Shown: in pieces, positions 11,422-21,322 of the stretch
Layout: every line of letters begins with the position of its first letter
Numbering within the stretch: the stretch's first letter is position 1
Translations under genes and position numbers: made by a program
From: Proteles cristata cristata
Taxonomy: Eukaryota; Chordata; Mammalia; Carnivora; Hyaenidae
Length of the DNA: 64,000 nt
Direction of reading: 5' to 3'
Assembly: GCA_017311185.1 (NCBI GenBank)
Contig: JAESUZ010004818.1
Span: 868,001-932,000 of the forward strand
The notes under the pieces: model-generated
What the model saw: the letters and a program-made list of their open reading frames with translations, nothing else
Told to the model about the DNA's origin: nothing
The model's database searches: none

Positions 11422-12323
11422 GGTAAGTTCATTTTCAAGTTACTCCTCTGGAAATAAGCAAGTGGCTTAAATTGATTCCTGCAAAGAAGCCATGAAGTAC
11501 GATAATAATAACAGCATAAGTATAAGCAAACAAGAAAACAGCAGAGCTGATACTTTTATTCATAGTACCTTCAGTAGCACCTAAAGTAAAACCAAAGCCA
11601 ATGTGGTCTGATCTAACAAAAAGCCAGCCTCCCTCCAAAAAAAAAAAAAAAAAATCTAAATTAATCAAAAGGGCTACTTCGAAACAGGTTTATAATTATT
11701 ATTTTTAGTTGAAAACCTTACCACAAGTATATATTGAGCTGTCAATCAATGAATATAACTTAGAAACATCTTCCCAAATCTTACAGTAACATGCCTTGTG
11801 AGGATAAGGATTCGGCAATGGGCTCCTGTTCCCAGCCCTCATGTACATCAAACAGAGGGAAGCTGAACTTTTTAAGTGCCAGCTGACAACATAACACAGA
11901 ACTGTCCCATCAATGTGTAAGTTAGAGTGATCAATTCCCAACAAGTGATTAATAAACTGCAGTCAGTACCTGGATGATTTGGACTTTGCGGCGTACAGTG
12001 CAGGCTTTGTGTATCATTCTATTAATCTCACAATACATAATGTTCTACAAAAATGAAAATTGGGGATTCCGCTTTTCACATTAGGGTAGGGTTTTACTCT
12101 GGGGGTACATGCTCAAAACAGTTTTCCTGATAGGAGTACATCCTCAAAGCAGCTTAGAGATCTCCTTTGCTTTGGATATCACACACCCCCAAAATTTAAC
12201 AAGAGTTACAGGTGACAAACGGAATGATCGGCTTTGGGGGAGCTCAACTTTGGAAGCCATCACATAAAAATATTTAAGGAAAACAACCATACATTCCCAT
12301 CACCAAGACTGAAGCAAGATAAT

Positions 12324-12412
12324 AAATCCTTCCTAGAAATTACTCTCTAGTTATATAAATAAATCCTTCCTAGAAATCACTCTCTAGTTATATATATATA
12401 TATTTATATATA
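12324..12412. repeat. 37-bp tandem duplication followed by (AT)n
   Basis: The 37-bp unit beginning aaatccttcctagaaat occurs at 12324-12360 and again at 12361-12397. In the shared part the two copies differ by a t/c change. The second copy runs into an AT microsatellite. The near-identity suggests a fairly recent duplication. Confidence 0.9.
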
Positions 12413-12689
12413 AAAAGCTTAAATATTCTCTAATTTCATTTTGACCATGTTGAAAGGTAAACCCCTTGAGAACAAGGCCAAAGTCTAAGATTTCGTATTG
12501 ATGAATGATGGCGGCTAATCGTTTACCCTATTTTTGACAACAGTTTTTCCATTTGTAAAATGCAAAGAACAGGCCAATATAGCTATAAGGTTCCTTCCAC
12601 GTCCATCCTGTACGGGTCTAAGAGGAGCTGTTACAACCGTCTTTACTGAAATGTGCACTGACAAAGACTTCACATAAACACCCTTTGCG

Positions 12690-13240
12690 GCAGTGAAGCT
12701 CTACGGCTACGTGGCTACACATCTATGGTGATTTTTACAACAAAGCCCCTAAATTCTTTGATATCTCTCCATCAAGAGGAGAGGGTCTGCGTCCCTCCCT
12801 CTCAAGTCTGAGTTCTGGGACTGCCTCACTAATAAAATGCCACAGAAGCGATGCCCACCAGTTTGCTGGCCCGGAGCTTAGAAACGGGCAGCTTCCTCTC
12901 TCTGTCTCTTGAGATACTCATTCTTGGAACCTGGCCACCACGCGTGCAGAGGTCCAGGCCCATATAGGTGTTCCTGCTGAAAGTCAACATCAACTGCCCA
13001 ATATGTGAGTAAAGACACCACCAGATGATACCAACCTCAGCCACTAAGTATCCCACATTATGAGTCTTCCTCGCAGAGGCTCCAGACACAGGGGAACAGA
13101 AACAAACCATCTCTGCTATGCCCTGTCCAAATTCCGGACACACAGTGCATGAGCATGGCAAAGGGAGTTTTATACCACTATGTTTTAGGGTGCTTTGTTA
13201 CACAGCAATAGAAAACTAGAACAATTTTGAGATATAAGGG
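12690..13240 (+). mobile_element. MLT1-like LTR (ERVL-MaLR), degraded
   Basis: The right-hand half follows the MLT1 LTR order: 'gagatactcattcttggaac' near 12911-12930, 'caatatgtgagtaaagac', 'ccctgtccaaattccggaca', and the end 'tttgttacacagcaatagaa' near 13194-13213. It is a solo LTR with no internal genes seen. The 110-residue antisense frame across it is not a gene. It is an ancient endogenous-retrovirus-like fossil. Confidence 0.65.
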
Positions 13241-13479
13241 ATCATACATTTTCCACATGGAGATATCGTGAATCATATTATTTTTCTAAATAGTAAATAA
13301 GAACTATTAAAGTTACAGTGGGCATTAACTAAAAAGAAACCCAAGATCTAAAAAATCATATTCAAACCCTGAGGATCACTATCCTGCCAGATTATCAAAT
13401 AAAATAAAGAGAAAGCTAACAGATAACCATTAAAACTTCTCATGACATTTAGAGAAGTACCAGAGTTGTTTTCAAGTTC

Positions 13480-14040
13480 ATTCACTGGACATTTGTTTAC
13501 AGAGTACCCACCAGTGCCGGGCACTGTTCTAGAGGCTAGGCACACAGCAGTGAACGTGACAGATAAAAGTCACTGTCCTCACAGAACTTACATTCAGTGG
13601 AAGGAAAGAGACAAAGTATGTTAAATGGTATCAAACAGAAATATGAAACAAGAAAGGAGACGAGGGAACGTTGCTGGTAATACTGATGAAGAGGGGTTGC
13701 CGCAGTGAGGTGACATTTGCGTCAAAACCTTTAAGTGGTGGCTTTGTCGGTTAAGCGCCCGACTCTTGATTTTGGCTCAGGTCATGATCTCACGTTTCGT
13801 GGGTTCAAGCCCTGCATCGGGCTCTGCTGTGCTCTCTCTCTCTCAAAATAAATAATAAACTTTAAAAAAAATGCAATACTCTTTATTAAAAAGAGAAAAA
13901 AGACAAAAAACCTTAAAGTGGTAGGGGAATAAGCCATGTGGGTATAATGAGGAAAGAGTACGCCAGACAGAGTGAAAAGAAAGTACAAAGGTCTTAAAAC
14001 CCAGAGTGACAGCAGTTGATTAAGCAAGCAAGAAAGTAGT
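13480..14040 (+). mobile_element. L2 LINE 3' end, interrupted by a SINE
   Basis: The L2 phrases run in order: 'gtgccgggcactgttctaga' near 13514-13533, 'cctcacagaacttacattca', 'gtgaggtgacatttgcgtc', then after the SINE 'ggaataagccatgtgggta', 'cgccagacagagtg' and 'aagtacaaaggtctt'. The break at 13740-13906 is a SINE insertion. Confidence 0.75.
13740..13906 (+). mobile_element. CAN SINE, 5'-truncated and internally shortened, inside L2
   Basis: It starts within the head (ggctttgtcggttaagcg) and keeps the B-box region. It lacks the usual middle between 'gggctctg' and the CT tract, and ends in an A-rich tail. The duplication aaaacctttaagtggt (13724-13739) and aaaaccttaaagtggt (13907-13922) differ by one substitution. 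Confidence 0.92.
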
Positions 14041-14237
14041 GAAAAAAAAAAAAAAAAAAGAGCTCAGAGAGTAAACTAGGGGCCAAATGGCATCGGCAGA
14101 TTCAAGCAAAAACCCAACAACACTGAAACTGGAACCAGTAGAACCAAATCCAACAAGAAAAGGAATGTTTCACCCGTGCTTTGCTCACTGCTTTATCTCC
14201 AGCACCTGTACCAGTGCCAGTGCCTGGCACATAGTAG

Positions 14238-14450
14238 AATGAATGAAGTCTTGGCTCTGTCGCTTAGCAGCTACTTGACTTTTAACAAATGACTCCGATT
14301 TTTTGAGCGCCAGTTCTAATCTTTAAAACTAGAGTAACAATCCCTCCCCAGAGGGTCACAGTGATCAAGCATGGGGGAATATTTTGCAAACTGTAGAGTG
14401 CCATGTACAGGTGAAATCTGTATTACTGTAAAATTATGATTATGATTATT
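14238..14450 (+). mobile_element. MIR element
   Basis: It contains MIR core wording: 'cttggctctgtcgcttagca', a 'tgactt..acaaatgactc' stretch, 'ctttaaaactagagtaacaa', and a trailing 'aaatctgtattactgta'. It is an old mammalian SINE with approximate borders. Confidence 0.55.
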
Positions 14451-14999
14451 ATTATGGTATTATTAACAACAACAATTATTACTAACAATGACCACTCTAC
14501 CATGTCCCATTAATTTCAGTCTCTAAATCATTCTTTTCCTCCATCTGTTGTGCAACTGGGGCAGGGCTATCTTCCCTTCAGCACGAGGGAGTGGACTTTA
14601 AGCACTTGAAGGCTTTTGTAAATGAGTGGCAATAATTAGGATGGGTACTCCTCTCAACTTTTCCGCGAAATTCTCTGAGAAATAAAATGAGGCATAGTTT
14701 CCAGATGGAGATTCCACACCGGTTTGTAAAATCCAGTCGGCTTGCAAACTTTTTTCTTTTCTGTCAAAATGCAAGAACGCCTAACACGAGAAGAATAACT
14801 TAACACATTTCTCGACATGTTTTATTCTTTCTCTTAAACCTACAGCAGCCTGTTGAAAGGAGGACAGGAAGGAGGAAGCATGAGAAACACTCTAAGGATT
14901 GGAAAGACATTGTTTTTCTTAGAGGCCAACTAATCCAGTCATCTCAAACTACCTGGATCCCTTTAAGGGCGGAACATCTACACGTAACTCACTCCAACT

Positions 15000-15130
15000 G
15001 GAGACAGCTTCAGTTTTCTCATCAGTAAAAAAGAGATAATATCATGTTCTTCAAGAGGCTTCAATTCCAGAATAAACTAATGCATATAAAAGCATCTGGT
15101 ATATGCTAAGCACTCACTAAATGTTGGCAG
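15000..15130 (+). mobile_element. MIR fragment
   Basis: It has the MIR motifs 'cagttttctcatcagtaaaa' and 'ctaagcactcactaaatgtt'. It ends close to an L2-like piece that leads into the duplicated segment at 15210. Confidence 0.55.
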
Positions 15131-15209
15131 GATTTGGGTCTTCTTCATTTATTCAACATCAAGTGAACAGCTAAAGTATGGCAGGCAGCACTCTAGGCAC
15201 TGGGAAAGG

Positions 15210-15479
15210 GCCGTAAGCAAAAAGGACAAAATTCTTGTTCTCCTGTAACTTCCCCCACTGGCCCGTTCTGTTCTCTGGAACTACATCTGGCTTCGGGCAG
15301 GATCTCCTCCACAACATAGCATCTTTTGAGGTTCTGCGGATCGCTATCAGGTACCTACCTCTCTTTCCACCCACATTTCCCCCAGCCTAAGCTAACAGCC
15401 TCAGTTCTTTGAAGGAGTCAGCAAGGATGTGGGAACAAAGGCTAAAACAGGGCTGGGTGGGGCGAAGGCAGGTGCCCAG
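15210..15479 (+). repeat. Local direct repeat, copy A
   Basis: This segment recurs at 17133-17410 in the same orientation. Shared passages include 'ctgttctctggaactac', 'ccccagcctaa/gatt aaca', and 'tttgaaggagt.agcaagga'. By eye, identity is about 80%, with several small indels. It lies just downstream of the predicted minus-strand exon, inside that gene's inferred first intron. The first ~40 bp resemble L2; the remainder matches no family I recognise. Confidence 0.8.
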
Positions 15480-15499
15480 ACAACTCCACGGAAAAAAAG

Positions 15500-16300
15500 A
15501 GATCAAGAGAACCGCACGGATTCCAGGCCAAGGTCAAGACGGGCTGGTCCAACTCAGGTGTGTCACCTGACACCTCTCCCAGGAACGGCCACACTCCCCT
15601 CCCAGTCCCCTGAGGTCGCTGCTGGGCAAGGGGGTACCGGCCCAGAGGGGGCGCCCTGGCCCCACCGTATAGGCTGGAGAACCGGGACGGCACTCGCCCA
15701 TTTGTCCTCGCCTTTTCTTTCCGGTCGCTTCGGAGAGAATTCCCAGCATCATTCTCGGCGTCTCCATGCTTCCTCCTCCCCGGCCCAGGCCCCTCCGCCC
15801 CCGGAGCCTCCCCTTAGGAGCCGCCTCACACCTACGCCCTTCCCTCTCCCCAAGGCAGCCGCCGTTCTCCCGGCCCCAAGAACGCCAGCGTCCGGCCGCA
15901 CTCACCTGCGAGCCCGGCCCCTCCATCTCGCCACTGGCGGCCGCGACAGGGAAAAGTGGCGGCAGCAGCTGGCGGGCCAGCCCCCTCGAGCCACCTTTAC
16001 TCCCACTTCCTGCTTGCGGCCCCGCCTCCGCCGCGGCCCCCGTCGTGCCTTGTGCTGCCAATGGCCCTCGGGAGAGCCAATCCCTGCCCTTCCTTAAGTA
16101 GAGGGCGGGACTCTTCCGCCACCGGGTAAGCTAGTGGGGAACCGCGAGTCGAAGGCCCCGCCCCCGTCCCGCCCCCGCCGTGTGCTTCCAGCCCGAGGCC
16201 GAGACTGTGCAAGGCGCGCCACGGTAGGCGTCCACCTGTCCCTCACGCCTCATCCTGCCCCCCAACACACGCCCAGGATCAGGCTGTTACTCCAAAGTCG
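15500..16300. promoter_or_regulatory. CpG island promoter
   Basis: This is the only long GC-rich, CpG-dense block in the window. It holds GC boxes (gggcggg at 16103-16109; clustered ccgccccc motifs at about 16155-16178), two CCAAT boxes (16058-16062 and 16077-16081) and an ETS-like cacttcctg at 16004-16012. No canonical TATA box is seen. These are the features of a housekeeping-type promoter. The minus-strand exon ending at 15906 indicates leftward transcription. A gtaag at 16126-16130 could be a plus-strand donor, so divergent transcription is possible but unproven. ORFs of up to 222 codons inside are by-products of high GC content. Confidence 0.85.
15906..16095 (-). CDS. Predicted first exon of an unidentified gene (minus strand)
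   Basis: Reading the minus strand from the CpG island, the first ATG after about 16100 is at 15926-15924, in strong context (g at -3, G at +4). It is followed by seven codons, M-E-G-P-G-S-Q. The last codon, CAG, abuts a consensus donor gtgagt at 15905-15900. No other ATG occurs between 16100 and 15926 on this strand. The left border is set by the donor; the right border, the transcription start, is a guess placed near the CCAAT and GC boxes. The coding part is 15906-15926 and the intron that follows is phase 0. I could not identify the protein from seven residues, and no convincing second exon was found towards coordinate 1. The gene may continue outside the window. Confidence 0.55.
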
Positions 16301-16317
16301 ACCCACCGTCTACTGAG

Positions 16318-16515
16318 AGCAAGTGCAGACTTGGCTACTCAATAGCTAGATAACCTTGTGAGAGTGTCTTATTTTACCTCATCTCCTCGTTTGTAAAATG
16401 GGGGAAAATAAGGGTACCTACTTGACAGGTTGTCAGAGAACTAAATGAGAGAAAACTGCAAAGCCCCTTAGCCAATGCCTGACATATAATAAGGAATTAG
16501 TAAATGTTAACTATT
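16318..16515 (+). mobile_element. MIR element
   Basis: It has the clear MIR order: 'gcagacttggctactcaata', 'cctcgtttgtaaaatggggg', 'ctacttgacaggttgtcaga', then 'gcctgacatataataa' and 'agtaaatgttaac'. It is well preserved for a MIR and lies just upstream of the CpG island gene. Confidence 0.7.
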
Positions 16516-17039
16516 AAAACATTCGCCACTCTCCACTTTTTGACCTTGAGTAAGTCACTTCCACCATCTGGGCCTCTGAGTTTTTTTCATACAAGACAGA
16601 AAATATGTGAGTTTCACTGATCAGACTAGGGAAAGATTGGGCAAGAGCCCTCCACCCCCGACCCCGCATTCTCCACGCCCTTTTGTGGACAGCATTGAAG
16701 AAGCTGCCATCTAAACTCTGTTCAGCTTGAAGGACAACTATGAAGCTAGGATAAGGCTTGACCCCAACCCTTGGGTAGCTCTGCTGGGGCAATGGGGTTC
16801 TCTTACCTCAGACCCCAGAAAACACTGGAGTCTTCTAGCCCTGCACTTAACACAGCCTTTGAAATTATTCTTTAATGTGTCTGTTGCCAAACTGAACCAG
16901 ATTAATGGCTTTATAAGTTAAACTGGAAAGGAACTGAAAATATTCTGTAAAAATAGTTTTAATGATAAAATAAGTGTCTAGAAACCCAACAAAGTGATGG
17001 GGTTTCCCATAATAAACACTATAACACAATATAATTGTA

Positions 17040-17080
17040 AAAAAAAAAACTTAATCATCATCATTATTATTATTATGCCC
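17040..17080. repeat. Poly-A and (ATT)n simple repeat
   Basis: A run of A at 17040-17050 is followed by ATC/ATT repeats to about 17076. The 66-residue frame across it begins with isoleucine repeats that are simple-sequence artefacts. Confidence 0.8.
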
Positions 17081-17132
17081 CTGCCTATTAGGCATACTAG
17101 CCCTGAGTTGCCCCAAAGCCCAAACTCATTGA

Positions 17133-17410
17133 GCCATAAACAAATCGGACAAAAATCTTGTTCTCTTGGAATGCTCTCCTGTTATCTCCTGTAATGTCTC
17201 CCACTGGCCTGTTCTGTTCTCTGGAACTACGATCTGTCTACATTACAGAGTAATGTCCTTTGAGATTTTGCAGATGGCTATCACATATCTCTCTTTCCAT
17301 TCACCTTTCCCCAGCCTAGATTAACAACCTCAATTTTTTTGAAGGAGTAAGCAAGGATTTGGTAACAAGAGCTAACACAGGGCCAGATAGGGGCAAAAGT
17401 GAGTGTCCAG
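17133..17410 (+). repeat. Local direct repeat, copy B
   Basis: This is the second copy of the segment at 15210-15479, in the same orientation and 1.92 kb away. Compared with copy A it carries an extra ~20 bp near 17165-17185. The two copies flank the CpG island. It could be a local duplication or two insertions of an unrecognised repeat family. Confidence 0.8.
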
Positions 17411-17649
17411 GCACCCATCTCTGAACTCCTAGTGTCCAGCACAGCACAGGGATGTGGAAAATGGTTAGTATGATTTTATTGAGTGGATGGACAGAATGAC
17501 TGGTGTCATCAACTTCTATGATACAAGAAAGGACAAATAGAAGTGTAAGAAACTTCCTGTGAGAGCCAGAGCAGTGAGCAATTGATTTAGACAGGCTAGG
17601 ATGAGACATCGGGAAAGGCTTCATGGAGGAGAAAGTCTTCAGGTGTGGT

Positions 17650-18110
17650 TGTTTTGCTTAGCTGATAAGAGCAGTGTTTATTGATCACTTACTATGTACT
17701 GGCACCTGTGGCAGTGTTTTTGTACATATTATGTCTAATCCATGAAAGGAGTGTCAGTTTCCCCATCTCCCAAAAGAGAAAACTGAAGTTCTGACTATCT
17801 AAACCCCAAGTCACACAGCTGGTAAGTGGTCAAGAGAGGACTTAAACCGGGGCGCCTGGGTGGCTTAGTCGGTTAAGCGTCCGACTTTCGCTTAGGTCAT
17901 GATCTCGCAGTTCGTGGGTTCGAGCCCCACGTCGGGCTCTGTGCTGACTGCCAGCTCAGAGCCTGGAGCCTGTTTCAGCCTGTGACTCCCTCTCTCTCTG
18001 ACCCTCCCCTGCTCACACTGTCTCTCTCTCTCTCTCTCCTAAAAATAAATAAAACATTTAAAAAAAAGAGAGAGAGAGGACTTAAACCTAGGTCTCTTAC
18101 TGCAAAGGGC
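17650..18110 (-). mobile_element. MIR, minus strand, split by a SINE
   Basis: The plus strand shows the antisense MIR order: 'aagagaaaactgaagttctg', 'cccaagtcacacagctggta', 'agagaggacttaaacc', then, after the SINE, 'taggtctcttactgcaaa'. The SINE at 17849-18072 splits the element inside its 'aacccaggtct' phrase. Confidence 0.7.
17849..18072 (+). mobile_element. Young felid-type CAN SINE, plus strand, inside MIR
   Basis: It is a near-consensus copy with an intact head, CpG-rich B-box region, CT tract and A-rich tail. The perfect 16-bp duplication agagaggacttaaacc lies at 17833-17848 and 18073-18088. Confidence 0.97.
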
Positions 18111-18380
18111 TTCAACTGAAGTGGTTTGGTTGTTTCACTTTCAAGGACTGAATTAGAAGCTGTTTTTGAACTTTTGGGATGTTTGAAATCTGTTATTTCA
18201 GTGCTTCTGCATTGATATCCTCACACACGGGAAAATTCTGGAACAAATAAATCCTAACACCCTACTCTTTAGCAAGACGCCAACTTCCCTCTGCTCGTTT
18301 GTTTTATGCCTCCTTTGAACCACTTCAGATTGGGGTAAGTATGGTCACAACTGAGGGCTATATAAAAGCAAACCCAGTGA

Positions 18381-18604
18381 GGGGCACCTGGGTGGCTTAG
18401 TCGGTTAAGCGTCCGACTTTCGCTTGGGTCATGATCTCGCGGTTCGTGGGTTCGAGCCCCGCGTCGGGCTCTGTGCTGACTGCCAGCTCAGAGCCTGGAG
18501 CCTGTTTCAGTCTGTGACCCCCTCTCTCTCTGACCCTCCCCTGTTCACGCTGTCTCTCTCTCTCCTAGAAATAAATAAAACATTAAAAAAAAAAAAAAAA
18601 AAAA
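18381..18604 (+). mobile_element. Young felid-type CAN SINE, plus strand
   Basis: It is nearly identical to the copy at 17849, only about 530 bp away, and ends in a long uninterrupted poly-A (about 18584-18604), a sign of recent insertion. The perfect duplication aaaagcaaacccagtga lies at 18364-18380 and 18605-18621. The 65-residue frame is an artefact of the SINE. Confidence 0.97.
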
Positions 18605-18694
18605 AAAAGCAAACCCAGTGAGGCCCGAAGTGCCACCATTACCTCACATGTTTGAAAACTCCTTTGGTGTGTAGGCAACTGTAGAACAGCATGA

Positions 18695-18915
18695 AGGTCA
18701 GAGCAGGCCGTGGAGTGGCCGAAAACCACTGAGTGGCTGGCTGCTCTTGGGCGAGTTGCTCAGTCTCTTGGTGCTTCAGTTTCCTCAGCTGTAAAAATGG
18801 GACAATCAAAGTACTTCCCAGGAGCGTCGAGAGAATTAGATAAACCCATGTATGTAAGGTACTTAGAAGAGTGCCTGGTACATGATAAGCATTATATATG
18901 GGTTAGCTGTTAACG
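18695..18915 (+). mobile_element. MIR element
   Basis: The MIR order is clear: 'gggcgagttgctcagtctct', 'cagtttcctcagctgtaaaa', 'gggacaatcaaagtacttcc', 'gtgcctggtacatgataagc'. The borders are approximate. Confidence 0.7.
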
Positions 18916-19049
18916 TCATCATTCTCGCCCTCATCGGGAGCAGGTGTTGGGGATCACCAATGGACCAGCCAGGTGGGGCCATGCAGAGCACTTGAGAGAG
19001 AGATTCAGCAGACCTGGCTTCTCAACCTAACTTTGCCATCACTTAGTGT

Positions 19050-19440
19050 GCCTATTCACTTAGGGCTGCCATACCCAAGTACCACACACTGAAGGGCTTA
19101 AACAACAGAAGTTTATTTTCTCACAATTCTAGAGGGCAGCAGATCACAGTGTTATACTAACAGAGTTCTTTCTTCTGAGGCCTCTTTCCTTGGCTTATAG
19201 ATAACCATCTTCCCCGTGTCTTCACAAGGTTCTTCCCTCTGTAGGTACCTGTGTCCTAATCCCCTCTTCTTGTAAGATCACTAGTCATATAGATTAAGGC
19301 CCACCCATATGTCTGCATTTTTAACTTACTTGCCTCTTTAAAGACCCTCCTTCCAAATACTGTCACATTTAGAGAGAGGTACTAGGTGTTAAGACTTCAA
19401 CATTCGAATGGGGGGGAGGACAAAATTCAGCCCATAACAC
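19050..19440 (+). mobile_element. Ancient interspersed repeat, family not assigned
   Basis: It carries a well-known mammalian repeat order: 'gggctgccatacccaagtac', 'gggcttaaacaacagaagtt', 'ttctgaggcctctttccttg', 'gtcttcacaaggttcttccc', 'ttcaacattcgaatgggggg' and 'cagcccataaca'. A related element of the same broad type lies at 29390-29905. I recognise the consensus but not its family name. Confidence 0.6.
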
Positions 19441-19639
19441 TATGTGACCCCAGACAAACCATTTTCTCTCTCTGTGACAGTTTCCCCATTTGTAAAATGG
19501 GGCTGAGAACAGCTGAAGGAAGCACGGAATTCAATGGTCCCTCTCAGTTTTGATCATATAATTTCTCTAGCTGAGACTAAGCTCTACCTCTCCGATAACC
19601 ATAGCACTTTTTGGATCTCTTTTAGATGATACTATTTCC

Positions 19640-19763
19640 CTCATTCTGCAGCTATATATTGAGCTCCTACTGTGTGCCAAGAACCATTCAATATCAAGCA
19701 AGACAAAAAAAAAAAAGTCCATGTTTGCCTGAGGCTTATTGTTTAGTAGCAAGAGATAAACTT
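19640..19763 (+). mobile_element. L2 fragment, interrupted by a SINE
   Basis: It shows the L2 wording 'attgagctcctactgtgtgc' near 19659-19678, then a passage ending in 'agcaagagataaac', which continues beyond the SINE that begins at 19764. Confidence 0.55.
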
Positions 19764-19979
19764 AAAAAAAAAATTTTAATGTTTATTTTTTCAGAGAGAG
19801 AGAGAGAGAGAGCATGAGCAGGGGAGGGTCAGAGAAAGAGGGAGACACAGCATCCAAAGCAGGCTCTAGGCTCTGAACTGTCAGCACAGAGTCCAACATG
19901 GGGCTCGAACTCACGAACTGTGAGATCATGACCTAAGCTGAAGTTGGACACTTAACCGACTGAGCCACCCAGGTGTCCC
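19764..19979 (-). mobile_element. CAN SINE, minus strand, inside L2
   Basis: It reads as a T-rich tail complement, a GA run at 19794-19812, and the head complement ending in cccaggtgtccc at 19979. The duplication caagagataaac (19750-19761) and caagagacagac (19982-19993) differs at two positions. Confidence 0.92.
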
Positions 19980-20584
19980 AACAAGAGACAGACCTTAATC
20001 AAATGGGCTCCTAGATACTGATGTCTTCGATGAGCCTTGTGGTTTTTGGGTAGATGCTCTTCCCTCCACCGGGCACGGACTCTTGGCACACATCTCACCA
20101 TGTTCTGCTCAAGGTGGGCACACAGTAAAGCCTAAAAAGAACAAATGAACAAATGAATGACTACAACGAAAGTAAGGGTCGACAAAAGGAAATCAAAAGT
20201 GGTTCAGCTCCATAAATCACTCTCAGAAGGGCTGATTTCACAGTGTTTAACAATTCTTGGCTTTGGAGAAAAATTCTACAATAGGGTTTGCCAATCCCTG
20301 CAGTCACACTATGGGTGGCAACTGATTTCATCCTGACTGAACTTGATTCTGGCCTCACTTCTTCCACAGCCTTGGAAAGGAACAGAGTGTTTTTTGTAAC
20401 AGGGCCTTGTGTTTGTAATTATGTCAAAGGCACCTGAATGACCCTCTGTAATGTCAGAAAGCTCTATACATCTGTCAGCACAGAGCTTTTTATAGACACA
20501 GGTTAGAAAACCCCAGTGCTCTCTGGTATCAAGCCACCAAGCTGGGGTGGGGATGAGTGCTTGTCGGGAACATTTGGGATACAA

Positions 20585-20720
20585 ACATGTGTTGAGCTCC
20601 TACTGTGTGCCAGGTACAGGCTAAAACATATGAGTACAGTGGTAAACAGCAGAGTCTCTGTTTTTCTGAAGATCAAGTCTCCAGGAGAGGCCAAATACTG
20701 ATAGAAATAGATTTTTTTTT
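20585..20720 (+). mobile_element. L2 fragment
   Basis: It has the L2 wording 'gttgagctcctactgtgtgc' near 20591-20610, then a 'caggtacaggctaaaaca' passage. It is short, diverged and non-coding. Confidence 0.5.
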
Positions 20721-20839
20721 AAGAAAAGAAGTAGAGACAGTGATAAGTGCTAACAAGAGACCCACATTCGCCTGGGGAGATAGGGCAAAAAGGCCTTTTC
20801 ATAAATGCATAAAACTAGCCCAAAAGGACTTTTTCAACT

Positions 20840-20985
20840 TCCTCTATTTATAGTTGGGGAAACTAGGTTTGGGGAGGGAAGTGACTTGTCTAGGACCATT
20901 TCTACAAGTTAGTGGAGAAGATAGGATTATCTTCACAGCTCTTCTGGCTGTGCTTCAAGGCTATCTCACCATCAAGTAGCCTCAG
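20840..20985 (-). mobile_element. MIR fragment, minus strand
   Basis: The antisense MIR wording includes 'gttggggaaactaggtttgg', 'gaagtgacttgtctaggacc' and 'caagttagtggagaagat'. The borders are approximate. Confidence 0.5.
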
Positions 20986-21254
20986 TTTCTAACTAACCAG
21001 CCTCCCAGATTCTCAGGGCTGGGGGTTGTGGGATGGGACAGGGATTGCTTACAAGTCTTGCTCCGTCTTTTGTCTTCTATGTATGAAAAGCTTCATAGTT
21101 AAAAAGTGAAAGTGACTCTTTCCCTTCATTTTATATACAAGTCACCAAAATCTGGTAATGAGGTAGTCTAAGTTAATGTAGTCTGAATTAGGAGACTGTG
21201 GTGTATGGCTTGTATTTTACTTGCCAAATTAGCCAGACTCATGAGGGTGTAGGG

Positions 21255-21271
21255 GTGTGTGTGTGTGTGTG

Positions 21272-21321
<50 letters not shown>

Positions 21322-21322
21322 G
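21255..21322. repeat. Compound (GT)n(GA)n microsatellite
   Basis: A GT run at about 21255-21294, interrupted once by gtctgt, passes directly into a GA run at about 21294-21321. The 71-residue antisense frame with serine-leucine and threonine-histidine repeats is a translation of this microsatellite. Confidence 0.95.

Noticed and set aside
15429..16097. 222-codon plus-strand ORF, and the 175-codon minus-strand ORF
   Set aside because: Both lie in the CpG island, where high GC suppresses stops in all frames. The minus frame opens at a TTG, not an ATG. Only its in-frame ATG at 15926 with the adjacent donor is kept as an exon.
17849..18604. tRNA genes
   Set aside because: The tRNA-like heads with A-box and B-box belong to CAN SINEs with tails and target duplications, not to free tRNA genes.
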